Below the pieces are notes generated by a model. That model was not told the DNA's origin. It saw nothing but the letters and a program-made list of their open reading frames with translations, and did no database searches. The translations under genes and the position numbers were made by a program. This document shows, piece after piece, positions 35,133 through 42,477 of a stretch of 64,000 bases of DNA. This DNA is from an uncultured Robinsoniella sp. (GTDB taxonomy: Bacteria; Bacillota; Clostridia; Lachnospirales; Lachnospiraceae): contig UQCR01000002.1 in NCBI GenBank assembly GCA_900539655.1, positions 62,001 to 126,000 of the forward strand, in the 5' to 3' direction. Each line of letters begins with the position of its first letter. Positions within the stretch are counted from its first letter, which is position 1.

Positions 35133-36053
35133 ATGAGCAAACCAGTTTTAGTGATCATGGCGGCTGGAATGGGCAGCCGGTATGGCGGCTTAAAGCAGAT
35201 TGATCCAGTAGATGAACAGGGACATATGATTATTGATTTTTCCATTTATGATGCGATCCGGGCCGGTTTTCAAAAAGTTGTATTTATTATCAAAAAAGAA
35301 AATGAAGCGGATTTCCGGGCTGCAATTGGCAACAGGATGGAAAGGCAGCTGGAAGTGGAGTATGTATATCAGGAGATGAACAGTCTTCCGGCAGGATATG
35401 AGGTACCTGAGGGGCGCCAGAAGCCATTTGGAACAGGCCATGCAGTTCTTAGCTGCAGCAGTGTGGTAGATGGTCCATTCGCGGTAATTAACGCAGATGA
35501 TTACTATGGACAGCATGCATACCAGATGATTTTTGATTACCTGTCCAATCATCAGGATGATGAGAAATACCGTTACACGATGGTTGGATATGTTCTGGAA
35601 AACACGCTTACGGATAATGGCCATGTTGCCAGAGGCGTATGTGTGACCGATGAGCATCATTATTTGACAGGAATTAATGAAAGAACCCATATTGAAAAAA
35701 GAGATGGTAAGGCAGAATATACGGAAGACGAAGGTGCCACATGGAATGTGATACCGGAGGGAAGCACCGTTTCTATGAATATGTGGGGATTTTCAGCAAG
35801 TATCCTAAAGGAGTTAAAAGAACGTTTTCCAATATTTTTGGATCAGAACCTGAAAACGAATCCATTAAAATGCGAGTATTTTCTGCCTACTGTGGTAAAT
35901 GACCTGATTGATGAGGGAAAAGCGACGGTAGAGGTTTTAAAATCTTTGGATAAGTGGTATGGTGTTACTTATAAAGAAGATAAAGAATTTGTTGTAAATG
36001 CAATTAAGAATTTAAAGAAAACAGGAATGTATCCCGAGTTTTTATGGAACTAA
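35133..36053 (+). CDS. Sugar nucleotidyltransferase (NTP-transferase fold), copy 2
   Basis: A 306-residue paralogue of the protein at 32808, collinear over its whole length and clearly most similar in the first 35 residues, in INADDYYGQHA, and in STVSMNMWGFS. Differences cluster in the middle and at the C-terminus, compatible with altered sugar or nucleotide specificity after tandem duplication. CGGAGGAAG precedes the ATG. A MITE-like repeat lies just upstream and may alter its transcription relative to the kinase. galE follows after 90 bases. Confidence 0.8.
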   Translation: MSKPVLVIMAAGMGSRYGGLKQIDPVDEQGHMIIDFSIYDAIRAGFQKVVFIIKKENEADFRAAIGNRMERQLEVEYVYQEMNSLPAGYEVPEGRQKPFGTGHAVLSCSSVVDGPFAVINADDYYGQHAYQMIFDYLSNHQDDEKYRYTMVGYVLENTLTDNGHVARGVCVTDEHHYLTGINERTHIEKRDGKAEYTEDEGATWNVIPEGSTVSMNMWGFSASILKELKERFPIFLDQNLKTNPLKCEYFLPTVVNDLIDEGKATVEVLKSLDKWYGVTYKEDKEFVVNAIKNLKKTGMYPEFLWN

Positions 36054-36142
36054 TATGGAAAAATATGTTGCGAAATAAACAGAGTGGGTATAGACTATAA
36101 GAGAAACAAATTCAGTTGGCAAAGAATGAGGAGGAGCACATC

Positions 36143-37159
36143 ATGGCAATTTTAGTTACAGGCGGTGCAGGTTATATCGGCAGTCATACATGTATTGAGT
36201 TATTAAAAGCAGGATACGATGTGGTTGTAGTAGACAATCTTTACAATTCAAGCGAAAAAGCTATCCAGAGAGTTGAAGAAATCTCAGGTAAAAAAGTAAC
36301 TTTTTATAAAGCAGACATCCTGGACAGAGAAAAATTAAATGAAATTTTTGATAAAGAATCCATTGATTCCGTAATTCATTTTGCAGGTTTAAAAGCAGTT
36401 GGGGAATCCGTGGCAAAACCTTTGGAGTATTATCATAACAACATGACAGGTACCTTTATCCTGTGTGAAGTAATGAGAGACCATAATGTGAAGAACATCA
36501 TCTTCAGTTCTTCCGCAACTGTATATGGAGATCCTGCATTTATACCGATTACAGAAGAATGCCCAAAGGGAAAAATTACAAATCCTTATGGACAGACAAA
36601 AGGCATGCTGGAGCAGGTTTTAACAGATCTTCATGTTGCTGATCCGGAATGGAATGTTGTATTGCTTCGTTACTTTAATCCGATTGGTGCACATAAGAGC
36701 GGTTTAATCGGAGAAGATCCAAAAGGAATACCGAACAATCTGGTACCTTACATAGCACAGGTTGCAGTAGGAAAATTAGAATGTCTCGGCGTATTTGGCG
36801 ATGACTATGATACTCCTGACGGTACTGGTGTCCGTGATTATATCCACGTTGTGGATCTTGCTGTTGGACACGTAAAAGCGTTAAAGAAGATCGAAGAAAA
36901 AGCAGGTGTAAATATCTACAACCTGGGAACAGGAAATGGATACAGTGTACTGCAGGTTGTGAAAGCATTTGAAAAAGCTTGCGGAAAGCCAATCAAATAC
37001 CAGATTAAACCCCGTCGTGCAGGTGACATTGCAACCTGTTATTCAGATGCTGCAAAGGCAAAAGAAGAATTGGGCTGGGTAGCGGAAAGAGGCATCGAGG
37101 AAATGTGTGAAGATTCCTGGAGATGGCAGAGCAATAATCCAAATGGATATGAAGCATAA
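36143..37159 (+). CDS. galE: UDP-glucose/UDP-N-acetylglucosamine 4-epimerase
   Basis: NAD-dependent short-chain dehydrogenase-type epimerase. The N-terminus has the NAD loop GGAGYIGSH, then DNLYNSS, SSSATVYGDP, the catalytic NPYGQTKGMLE (YxxxK) and LRYFNPIGAHKSG. Length is 338. The frame is open from TTG 36116, but GAGGAGGAG (about 36128-36136) directs translation to the ATG at 36143. With the kinase and nucleotidyltransferases upstream it may interconvert UDP-GlcNAc and UDP-GalNAc as well as UDP-Glc and UDP-Gal. A terminator follows. Confidence 0.93.
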   Translation: MAILVTGGAGYIGSHTCIELLKAGYDVVVVDNLYNSSEKAIQRVEEISGKKVTFYKADILDREKLNEIFDKESIDSVIHFAGLKAVGESVAKPLEYYHNNMTGTFILCEVMRDHNVKNIIFSSSATVYGDPAFIPITEECPKGKITNPYGQTKGMLEQVLTDLHVADPEWNVVLLRYFNPIGAHKSGLIGEDPKGIPNNLVPYIAQVAVGKLECLGVFGDDYDTPDGTGVRDYIHVVDLAVGHVKALKKIEEKAGVNIYNLGTGNGYSVLQVVKAFEKACGKPIKYQIKPRRAGDIATCYSDAAKAKEELGWVAERGIEEMCEDSWRWQSNNPNGYEA

Positions 37160-37212
37160 GAAATACAGAGATATTGGCATTAAAGAATATCATTACTGTG
37201 ATTGAATATTGG

Positions 37213-37246
37213 CAGAACCGCTGTATTATACATCGGTTCTGTTTTT
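37213..37246 (+). terminator. Intrinsic terminator after galE
   Basis: CAGAACCG (37213-37220) pairs perfectly with CGGTTCTG (37234-37241), with further pairing in the loop, followed by TTTTTT. It ends the sugar-nucleotide unit. Confidence 0.85.
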
Positions 37247-37476
37247 TGTTTTGCAGAGAAGAATGTAAAAATAATGAAAACATATTGACATAACAACACA
37301 AATAAGATAAAATATAAATCACATAAACGCAATTACAATCTTAGGGATCAGCGATCCCATTCTAAAAAATATCGACAGACAATTCTTAAAAAACCCAATG
37401 AAATTCGTTGTACCTTGAAAACTAAATAGACTTTGGAAATAGTATATGATAAAATAGAAAACACGAGGTGAATCGG
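37247..37476. other. Region between galE and the coiled-coil gene
   Basis: AT-rich with no gene. The sequence CCTTGAAAACTAAATAG near 37412-37428 recalls the conserved end of 16S-23S spacers in Firmicutes, but no rRNA is nearby. A poor promoter match (TAGACT, 17 bases, TAAAAT) lies just before the next gene. Confidence 0.3.
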
Positions 37477-38148
37477 ATGGAAAATACCATTCTATTAAAA
37501 GAAATCGGTAAGATGTTTGAAACACAGGATAAGAAGATCGATCAAAAGTTTGCAGAGCAGGATAAGAGAATCGATCAGAAATTTGCAGAACAGGATAAGA
37601 AGATCGATCAGAAGTTTGCAGAACAGGATAAGAGAATTGATCTAAAATTTGCAGAGCAGGATAAAAGAATCGATCAGAAATTTGCAGAGCAGGATAAAAT
37701 GATCAATCAGAAATTCACAGAGCAGGATAAAATGATCAATCAGAAATTTGCAGAGCAGGATAAGAAGATCAATCAAAAATTCACAGAGCAAGATCACAAC
37801 AACAACCTATGGAGAAGCAATCTTAGATCCGAGCTTGACGCAGCTTTTGAAAAGAATAAAAGGGATTTTGATTCCAAACTGGAAGAGATGGAAACGAGGA
37901 TTGACCAGAATATGAGTAAAAGGCTGGAACCTCTTCAGAAGGAAATACTTAGTTTCCATAGTGAAATGCATAATATGAATCTCAGGATGGAGCGCGTTGA
38001 GAATAAAGTAGATGAGCTTAATGATATTACCAGAAATCTGAATCGAAAGATTGATGATAATACGGAAAAGATAATGAATAATTTTGTAAAGATTATGGAA
38101 ACACAGACCATTTTGGGTGAACATGAGCGGAAGCTGGAGCGGGCCTGA
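37477..38148 (+). CDS. Coiled-coil protein with eight 11-residue repeats, function unknown
   Basis: I do not recognise a named family. The 223-residue, highly charged, soluble protein has a short leader, then eight tandem copies of an 11-residue unit (consensus KKIDQKFAEQD), then a second heptad-like coiled coil (about 125-220) ending ILGEHERKLERA. Eleven-residue (hendecad) periodicity implies a long straight coiled coil. The encoding DNA is a 33-bp tandem repeat (37531-37794) with few differences, so copy number may vary. No signal peptide or membrane segment is present. GAGGTG precedes the ATG at 37477; the GTG in that same sequence is rejected. It stands alone between two terminators. Confidence 0.75.
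   Translation: MENTILLKEIGKMFETQDKKIDQKFAEQDKRIDQKFAEQDKKIDQKFAEQDKRIDLKFAEQDKRIDQKFAEQDKMINQKFTEQDKMINQKFAEQDKKINQKFTEQDHNNNLWRSNLRSELDAAFEKNKRDFDSKLEEMETRIDQNMSKRLEPLQKEILSFHSEMHNMNLRMERVENKVDELNDITRNLNRKIDDNTEKIMNNFVKIMETQTILGEHERKLERA
37531..37794 (+). repeat. 33-bp tandem repeat, eight copies, inside the coiled-coil gene
   Basis: Eight consecutive 33-base units beginning AAGAAGATCGATCA, in frame with the gene. Units alternate small changes (AGA/AAG/ATG at the second codon, GAT/AAT, GCA/ACA). Copy-number change would keep the frame. Confidence 0.85.
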
Positions 38149-38149
38149 T

Positions 38150-38340
38150 CATTTATTCCTGCGAGCAACGAGCCAAGTAGCCATGCTTGCATGGATATTT
38201 GGCGACTGCCGCGAGGGTCAAATACCCCGCTGCTCTGCAGCGTTGCAAGCTTGATGCCCCGTTGCTTGCAACGGGGTTTTTGACTCCTGCGGACAGTGAA
38301 TCGTGTAGACATGCATCCGGCTGGTTTATGCAGCATTTAA
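38150..38340. repeat. Highly structured intergenic sequence with nested hairpins
   Basis: This stretch between the coiled-coil gene and aroD is GC-richer than its surroundings. It contains several perfect short hairpins: CCATGCTTGCATGG, GCTGCTCTGCAGC and CCCCGTTGC/GCAACGGGG. The segment CTCCTGCGGACAG near 38283 partly echoes TCCTGCGAGCAAC near 38158. It looks like a dispersed intergenic repeat unit, but only one copy is in this window. Confidence 0.45.
38257..38281 (+). terminator. Intrinsic terminator upstream of aroD
   Basis: CCCCGTTGC (38257-38265) and GCAACGGGG (38268-38276) form a perfect 9-bp stem around two bases, followed by TTTTT. It ends the coiled-coil transcript. Confidence 0.8.
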
Positions 38341-38368
38341 TCAAATACATGATGAGGAGTGGTACAGT

Positions 38369-39136
38369 ATGGATTTATCAGTAAAAGTCAGGAATATTTC
38401 AATAGGAGAGGGAAAGCCTAAGATATGTGTTCCCATTGTGGGTGGGAGTAAAGAAAGGATATTGGAAACTGCCCTGAAAATTGCTGCGCGCCCAATTGAT
38501 ATGGTAGAGTGGCGTGTAGACTTTTTTGATTATGTTATGAATCAAAAAAAGATGGCGGAAACGCTTAAAGAATTACGTAAGATACTGGGGGATATCCCAC
38601 TGCTGTTTACATTCCGAACGGTAGATGAGGGCGGAAAACGTCCGATAGAAATGAAGGACTATGTAGAAATGAACCTCCATGCGGTAAAGACTGGGTATAT
38701 TGATTTAGTTGATGTAGAGATCTTTCGCGGCGATGAAGTCAGTGCTCCAATTGTGAAAAGTGCTCATCGCCATGGGGTTAAGGTAGTTGGTTCCAACCAT
38801 GATTTTGAGAAGACTCCGTCTAAAGATGAAATTGTGGCGCGTTTGCAGAAAATGCAGAAAGCTGGTGTCGATATAACGAAGATAGCTGTGATGCCAACCG
38901 GCAGCCAGGATGTATTAACACTCTTAGATGCTACGCTGGCAATGAAGGAGTCATTGGCGGACAGGCCGTTCATCACGATGTCAATGGGAAGCATGGGGTT
39001 CGTCAGCAGAATTACCGGAGAAATATTTGGTTCAGCTGTGACCTTCGGAGCGGTTGGGCAAGTCTCGGCTCCGGGACAGATTCCCGTAGAAAAGCTGGAA
39101 CAGGTATTAAATATCATTGGCAGATATGGTTTATAG
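38369..39136 (+). CDS. aroD: Type I 3-dehydroquinate dehydratase
   Basis: Schiff-base aldolase-type enzyme that dehydrates 3-dehydroquinate in the shikimate (or quinate) pathway. The KICVPIVG start, WRVDFFD, the SNHDFEKTP motif with the catalytic histidine, and KIAVMPTGSQDVL with the Schiff-base lysine are all intact in 255 residues. GAGGAG lies about 10 bases before the ATG. It is not next to other aro genes. Confidence 0.93.
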   Translation: MDLSVKVRNISIGEGKPKICVPIVGGSKERILETALKIAARPIDMVEWRVDFFDYVMNQKKMAETLKELRKILGDIPLLFTFRTVDEGGKRPIEMKDYVEMNLHAVKTGYIDLVDVEIFRGDEVSAPIVKSAHRHGVKVVGSNHDFEKTPSKDEIVARLQKMQKAGVDITKIAVMPTGSQDVLTLLDATLAMKESLADRPFITMSMGSMGFVSRITGEIFGSAVTFGAVGQVSAPGQIPVEKLEQVLNIIGRYGL

Positions 39137-39180
39137 AGTGATTTTCAAATGGGCTCCTGGGCTTGTTTGTGAAGACGGGC

Positions 39181-39256
39181 TGTCGAGGTCTGTCGAAGAA
39201 AAATTGAATATAGCGTTGCGTTTTTGACAAAACTCACACCCCCTATCACCTATAAT
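39181..39256 (+). promoter_or_regulatory. Putative Spo0A-activated spoIIGA-sigE promoter with three 0A boxes
   Basis: TTGACA (39224-39229) and TATAAT (39251-39256) are both near perfect but 21 bases apart, too far for ordinary sigma-A use. The Bacillus spoIIG promoter has the same oddity (about 22 bases) and depends on Spo0A~P. Candidate 0A boxes are TGTCGAG (39181-39187) and TGTCGAA (39191-39197), one helical turn apart, and TTTGACAAA (39223-39231, reverse orientation) overlapping the -35. Confidence 0.75.
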
Positions 39257-39304
39257 GGATAGTGCTTGGATCAAAGCATTCATTTTGGTGGCAGGGGGTG
39301 TTTT

Positions 39305-40138
39305 GTGTATTATGAAATATACCTAGATAAATTCTTTTTGGAAAATATGATTATGGATTATCTATTGCTTACACTGGTACGCCGGTCACTGAAATGTCAG
39401 ACAAACTGGTTTCGAATATTTTTAGCCAGTGTACTTGGGGCAGCAGGGATGTGTATTCTTATCATATTGCCCATTCAAAATACATTCGTTTACAACATTT
39501 GCGGATTTGGAGTTCTGAGTGTGCTTATGGTTAAAATAGGCTGCAGAATTAAGGACAGGGATCATTTAATACGGGGCACGATCATTCTGTATTTATCAGC
39601 GTTTGTTCTGGGAGGCATCTGGGAGATGTTATTGGGACACATTTCTTCTGGTGGCCTGCTTCTTGGAGTAATAAGTTTTCTTACCTTGCGATGTATTTTA
39701 AGCTGCTATCAGAGATATAAACAAAAAACAGAATATCTTTATGAGGTTGTAATTAATCTGAACGGTAAGAACAAACATGTAATGGGTTTGTGTGATACCG
39801 GAAATCAGTTAAAACAGCCAATTACCGGAAAGCCGGTAAATATCATTGATTATGATACGATCAGTGATATGTTGGAAGAAGAAGTTAAAAATCAGATACT
39901 CCAGATGTACCAATTTCAAACTGCAGAAGGGTTAACAGAGAAAATTTGTTATATCCCGTATCATTCCATAGGGGAAAAAAATGGTTTGTTACCGGGAATA
40001 CGATTAGATTATATCAGCATACGAAGGTCTGGGGCGTCGCAGCTTATTAAAGGAGCTGTAGCAGCAGTCACAAAAGAGTCCGTTAGTGCGAAGGGAAAAT
40101 ATCAGATGATAATAAACCCTTCAATGTTAGAAGATTAG
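39305..40138 (+). CDS. spoIIGA: Sporulation sigma-E processing peptidase SpoIIGA
   Basis: Membrane aspartic protease that cleaves pro-sigma-E in the mother cell. The N-terminal half has about five hydrophobic helices. The C-terminal half carries GLCDTGNQLKQPITGKPV, the aspartic protease DTG motif. The N-terminus YYEIYLDKFFLEN is family-typical. The start is GTG 39305 with AGGGGGTG five bases upstream, giving 277 residues; the in-frame extension to 39266 overlaps the promoter leader. It is paired with its substrate gene sigE 11 bases downstream. Confidence 0.92.
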   Translation: MYYEIYLDKFFLENMIMDYLLLTLVRRSLKCQTNWFRIFLASVLGAAGMCILIILPIQNTFVYNICGFGVLSVLMVKIGCRIKDRDHLIRGTIILYLSAFVLGGIWEMLLGHISSGGLLLGVISFLTLRCILSCYQRYKQKTEYLYEVVINLNGKNKHVMGLCDTGNQLKQPITGKPVNIIDYDTISDMLEEEVKNQILQMYQFQTAEGLTEKICYIPYHSIGEKNGLLPGIRLDYISIRRSGASQLIKGAVAAVTKESVSAKGKYQMIINPSMLED

Positions 40139-40149
40139 GAGGAATAAAA

Positions 40150-40890
40150 ATGGTTATAAAAGTTTCAATGCCACATCGTTTTCAGTTTCGCGTTGTTTCA
40201 TCGCTTCCAAACCTCATATTAAAAAGGCCAAATGATATTCATTATATTGGCGGCAGTGAAGTGCTTCCGGCACCTTTAGAGCCGGGAAAAGAGGCTGAGG
40301 TAATCAGTGACCTGGGAACGGAATACGATAGTGACGCGAAATCGTTGTTAATCGAACACAACTTAAGATTAGTAGTATACATAGCAAAAAAATTCGACAA
40401 TACAGGTGTCGGAGTAGAGGATTTAATATCAATAGGAACCATTGGTTTAATTAAGGCAATTAATACCTTTAATCCTGAGAAAAATATCAAGCTGGCAACT
40501 TATGCTTCAAGATGTATAGAAAACGAAATCTTAATGTATCTGAGAAGAAACAATAAAACAAAGATGGAAGTGTCATTCGATGAACCACTGAATGTGGATT
40601 GGGATGGAAATGAATTATTATTATCCGACATCCTGGGAACGGACGAAGATGTAATATATAAAGACATGGAAAATGAAGTTGAACGAAAATTGCTGGGAAA
40701 AGCAATTGAAAAACTTTCAGATAGAGAAAAAACAATTGTGCAGTTAAGATTTGGCATTAATACCAGAGACGGGGAAGAGAAGACACAAAAAGAAGTGGCT
40801 GATCTGCTGGGGATTTCCCAGTCATATATCTCCAGGCTGGAGAAAAAGATCATCAAGAGGCTGAAAAAAGAAATTGTAAGATTTGAGTAA
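40150..40890 (+). CDS. sigE: RNA polymerase sporulation sigma factor sigma-E precursor
   Basis: Mother-cell sigma factor made as an inactive precursor. Residues 1-30 form the pro-sequence, and IHYIGGSEVLPAPL around residues 30-43 matches the conserved processing-site region of pro-sigma-E. Region 2 (NLRLVVYIAKKF, GTIGLIKAINTFNPEKNIKLATYASRCIENEI) and region 4 with the helix-turn-helix TQKEVADLLGISQSYISRLEK are intact. The 246-residue length fits. AGGAGGAAT overlaps the spoIIGA end. sigG normally follows directly in Bacillus and clostridia but here is 7.5 kb away. Confidence 0.96.
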   Translation: MVIKVSMPHRFQFRVVSSLPNLILKRPNDIHYIGGSEVLPAPLEPGKEAEVISDLGTEYDSDAKSLLIEHNLRLVVYIAKKFDNTGVGVEDLISIGTIGLIKAINTFNPEKNIKLATYASRCIENEILMYLRRNNKTKMEVSFDEPLNVDWDGNELLLSDILGTDEDVIYKDMENEVERKLLGKAIEKLSDREKTIVQLRFGINTRDGEEKTQKEVADLLGISQSYISRLEKKIIKRLKKEIVRFE

Positions 40891-40908
40891 TTCTAATTGA
40901 AAATAAGG

Positions 40909-40962
40909 GGAGTAGTCAGACGACAGGAATGTATCCTGCAGGTCCGATTACTCTCTTTTTTT
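40909..40962 (+). terminator. Intrinsic terminator after sigE
   Basis: GAGTAGTC (40910-40917) pairs with GATTACTC (40946-40953, one G-T pair), with an inner CAGGA/TCCTG stem, followed shortly by seven T residues. It isolates sigE from the mannosidase genes. Confidence 0.75.
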
Positions 40963-40988
40963 CGTTCAGAATTTTTATAATTTTTATG

Positions 40989-41017
40989 TTGTAATTCGGC
41001 GCAACCAATGATAATAT
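40989..41017 (+). promoter_or_regulatory. Putative promoter of the mannosidase cassette
   Basis: TTGTAA (40989-40994), a 17-base spacer and TAATAT (41012-41017) lie about 55 bases before the GH125 start. The match is moderate and was found by eye. Confidence 0.4.
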
Positions 41018-41072
41018 AGTCCTAACAACTTGTAAAGTGAGTTTACTATTTAAGAAGAAAAGGGGAATTATT

Positions 41073-42380
41073 ATGGGTGTTAGTGTAGGAATAGAAGAAA
41101 AGAATCTGCCGGAATCGATGGAATGCCTGTTAAAAGATGTCCGGGAAAAATTAAAAGATGAAGAGATGTTCCAAATGTTCCGCAATTGCTTTACAAACAC
41201 ACTGGATACTACAGTAAAAAAAATGGAAGATGGGACTACTTATGTAATTACCGGTGACATTCCGGCAATGTGGCTGCGGGATTCGGTTTGCCAGCTTCGC
41301 CCCTATCTGATCCTGGCAGGCAGAGACAGTGAAATAGCAGATACGATGCAGGGATTGATAGAACGGCAGTTTCAGTGTATCGATATTGACCCGTATGCCA
41401 ATGCATTCAATGAGGCAGCAAATGGTCATTGCTGGGAAAAAGATGAGACGGATATGGGACCATGGATATGGGAGAGGAAATATGAGGTGGATTCTCTTTG
41501 TTTCCCGCTGCAATTTTCCTACCTGTTTTGGAAAAACACCGGACGGACGGAACATTTTAATGAGACCTTTGTAAAAGGAGCCAGAAAGATACTGGAGGTT
41601 TTTCAAAGGGAGCAATATCATGAAGAAAACTCAGAATATCGTTTTATCCGGAAAAACTGTACTTTCACCGATACTTTATCCAGGGATGGAAAAGGGGCTT
41701 TGGTCCGTTCCGGTATCGGTATGACATGGTCAGGCTTTCGTCCAAGCGATGATGCCTGCACATATGGTTACCTGGTTCCCTCCAATATGTTTGCAGTAGT
41801 TGTCCTGGGATATCTGGAAGAAATTGCAGAGAAAATATTAAATGACCAGGAATTAAAAGAAACAGCAGGCAAACTGAAAGAACAGATCAGAGAAGGAATT
41901 GAGACATTTGGCATAACAAAAAGAGATGGATTTGGTGAGATATATGCATATGAGGTAGATGGATATGGTCAGTATAATCTGATGGATGATGCCAATGTTC
42001 CAAGTTTGTTAGCAATGTCGTATCTGGGATATCAGGGAAAAAGAGAAGAAGTTGCAAAAAATACCAGAGCATTTATCCTGAGTGATGGAAACCCATTTTA
42101 TTATGAAGGAAAAGCTGCCAGAGGAATAGGAAGCCCCCATACTCCGGTGCGCTATATCTGGCATATTTCCCTGGCTATGCAGGGACTAACCAGTGCTACG
42201 CAGGAAGAAAAACTTGAAATTCTGGAAATGCTGAAGCGTACTGATGGAGGAAAATCACTAATGCATGAGGGATTCGATGTGGATGATCCTGCCAGGTATA
42301 CCAGAGAGTGGTTTTCGTGGGCCAATGCAATGTTCAGTGAACTGGTTCTGGAATATTGCGGTTACCATGTGAATAAGTGA
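41073..42380 (+). CDS. Exo-alpha-1,6-mannosidase, glycoside hydrolase family 125
   Basis: Cytoplasmic enzyme of 435 residues. GDIPAMWLRDSVCQLRPYL and NGHCWEKDETDMGPWIWERKYEVDSL are characteristic GH125 (DUF1237) segments; the family cleaves non-reducing alpha-1,6-mannose, as in N-glycan cores. No signal peptide is present, so the substrate must be imported. The frame reaches back to 41037, but the AAAAGGGGAA site directs translation to ATG 41073. It is followed by GH38 and GH2, together able to remove alpha- and beta-linked mannose from a trimmed N-glycan. Confidence 0.9.
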   Translation: MGVSVGIEEKNLPESMECLLKDVREKLKDEEMFQMFRNCFTNTLDTTVKKMEDGTTYVITGDIPAMWLRDSVCQLRPYLILAGRDSEIADTMQGLIERQFQCIDIDPYANAFNEAANGHCWEKDETDMGPWIWERKYEVDSLCFPLQFSYLFWKNTGRTEHFNETFVKGARKILEVFQREQYHEENSEYRFIRKNCTFTDTLSRDGKGALVRSGIGMTWSGFRPSDDACTYGYLVPSNMFAVVVLGYLEEIAEKILNDQELKETAGKLKEQIREGIETFGITKRDGFGEIYAYEVDGYGQYNLMDDANVPSLLAMSYLGYQGKREEVAKNTRAFILSDGNPFYYEGKAARGIGSPHTPVRYIWHISLAMQGLTSATQEEKLEILEMLKRTDGGKSLMHEGFDVDDPARYTREWFSWANAMFSELVLEYCGYHVNK

Positions 42381-42477
42381 AATTGGAATTAAATAGAGAA
42401 TTCTGCAAATAAAAGGTACAGCGTGGTTATAAATTTGATATGAATAAATTAAAAATAAAAGAATACAGGAGGATACC

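Noticed and set aside
37405..37430. Sequence resembling the end of a 16S-23S rRNA spacer
   Set aside because: Only about 17 bases match from memory and no rRNA sequence is adjacent; kept as a note only.
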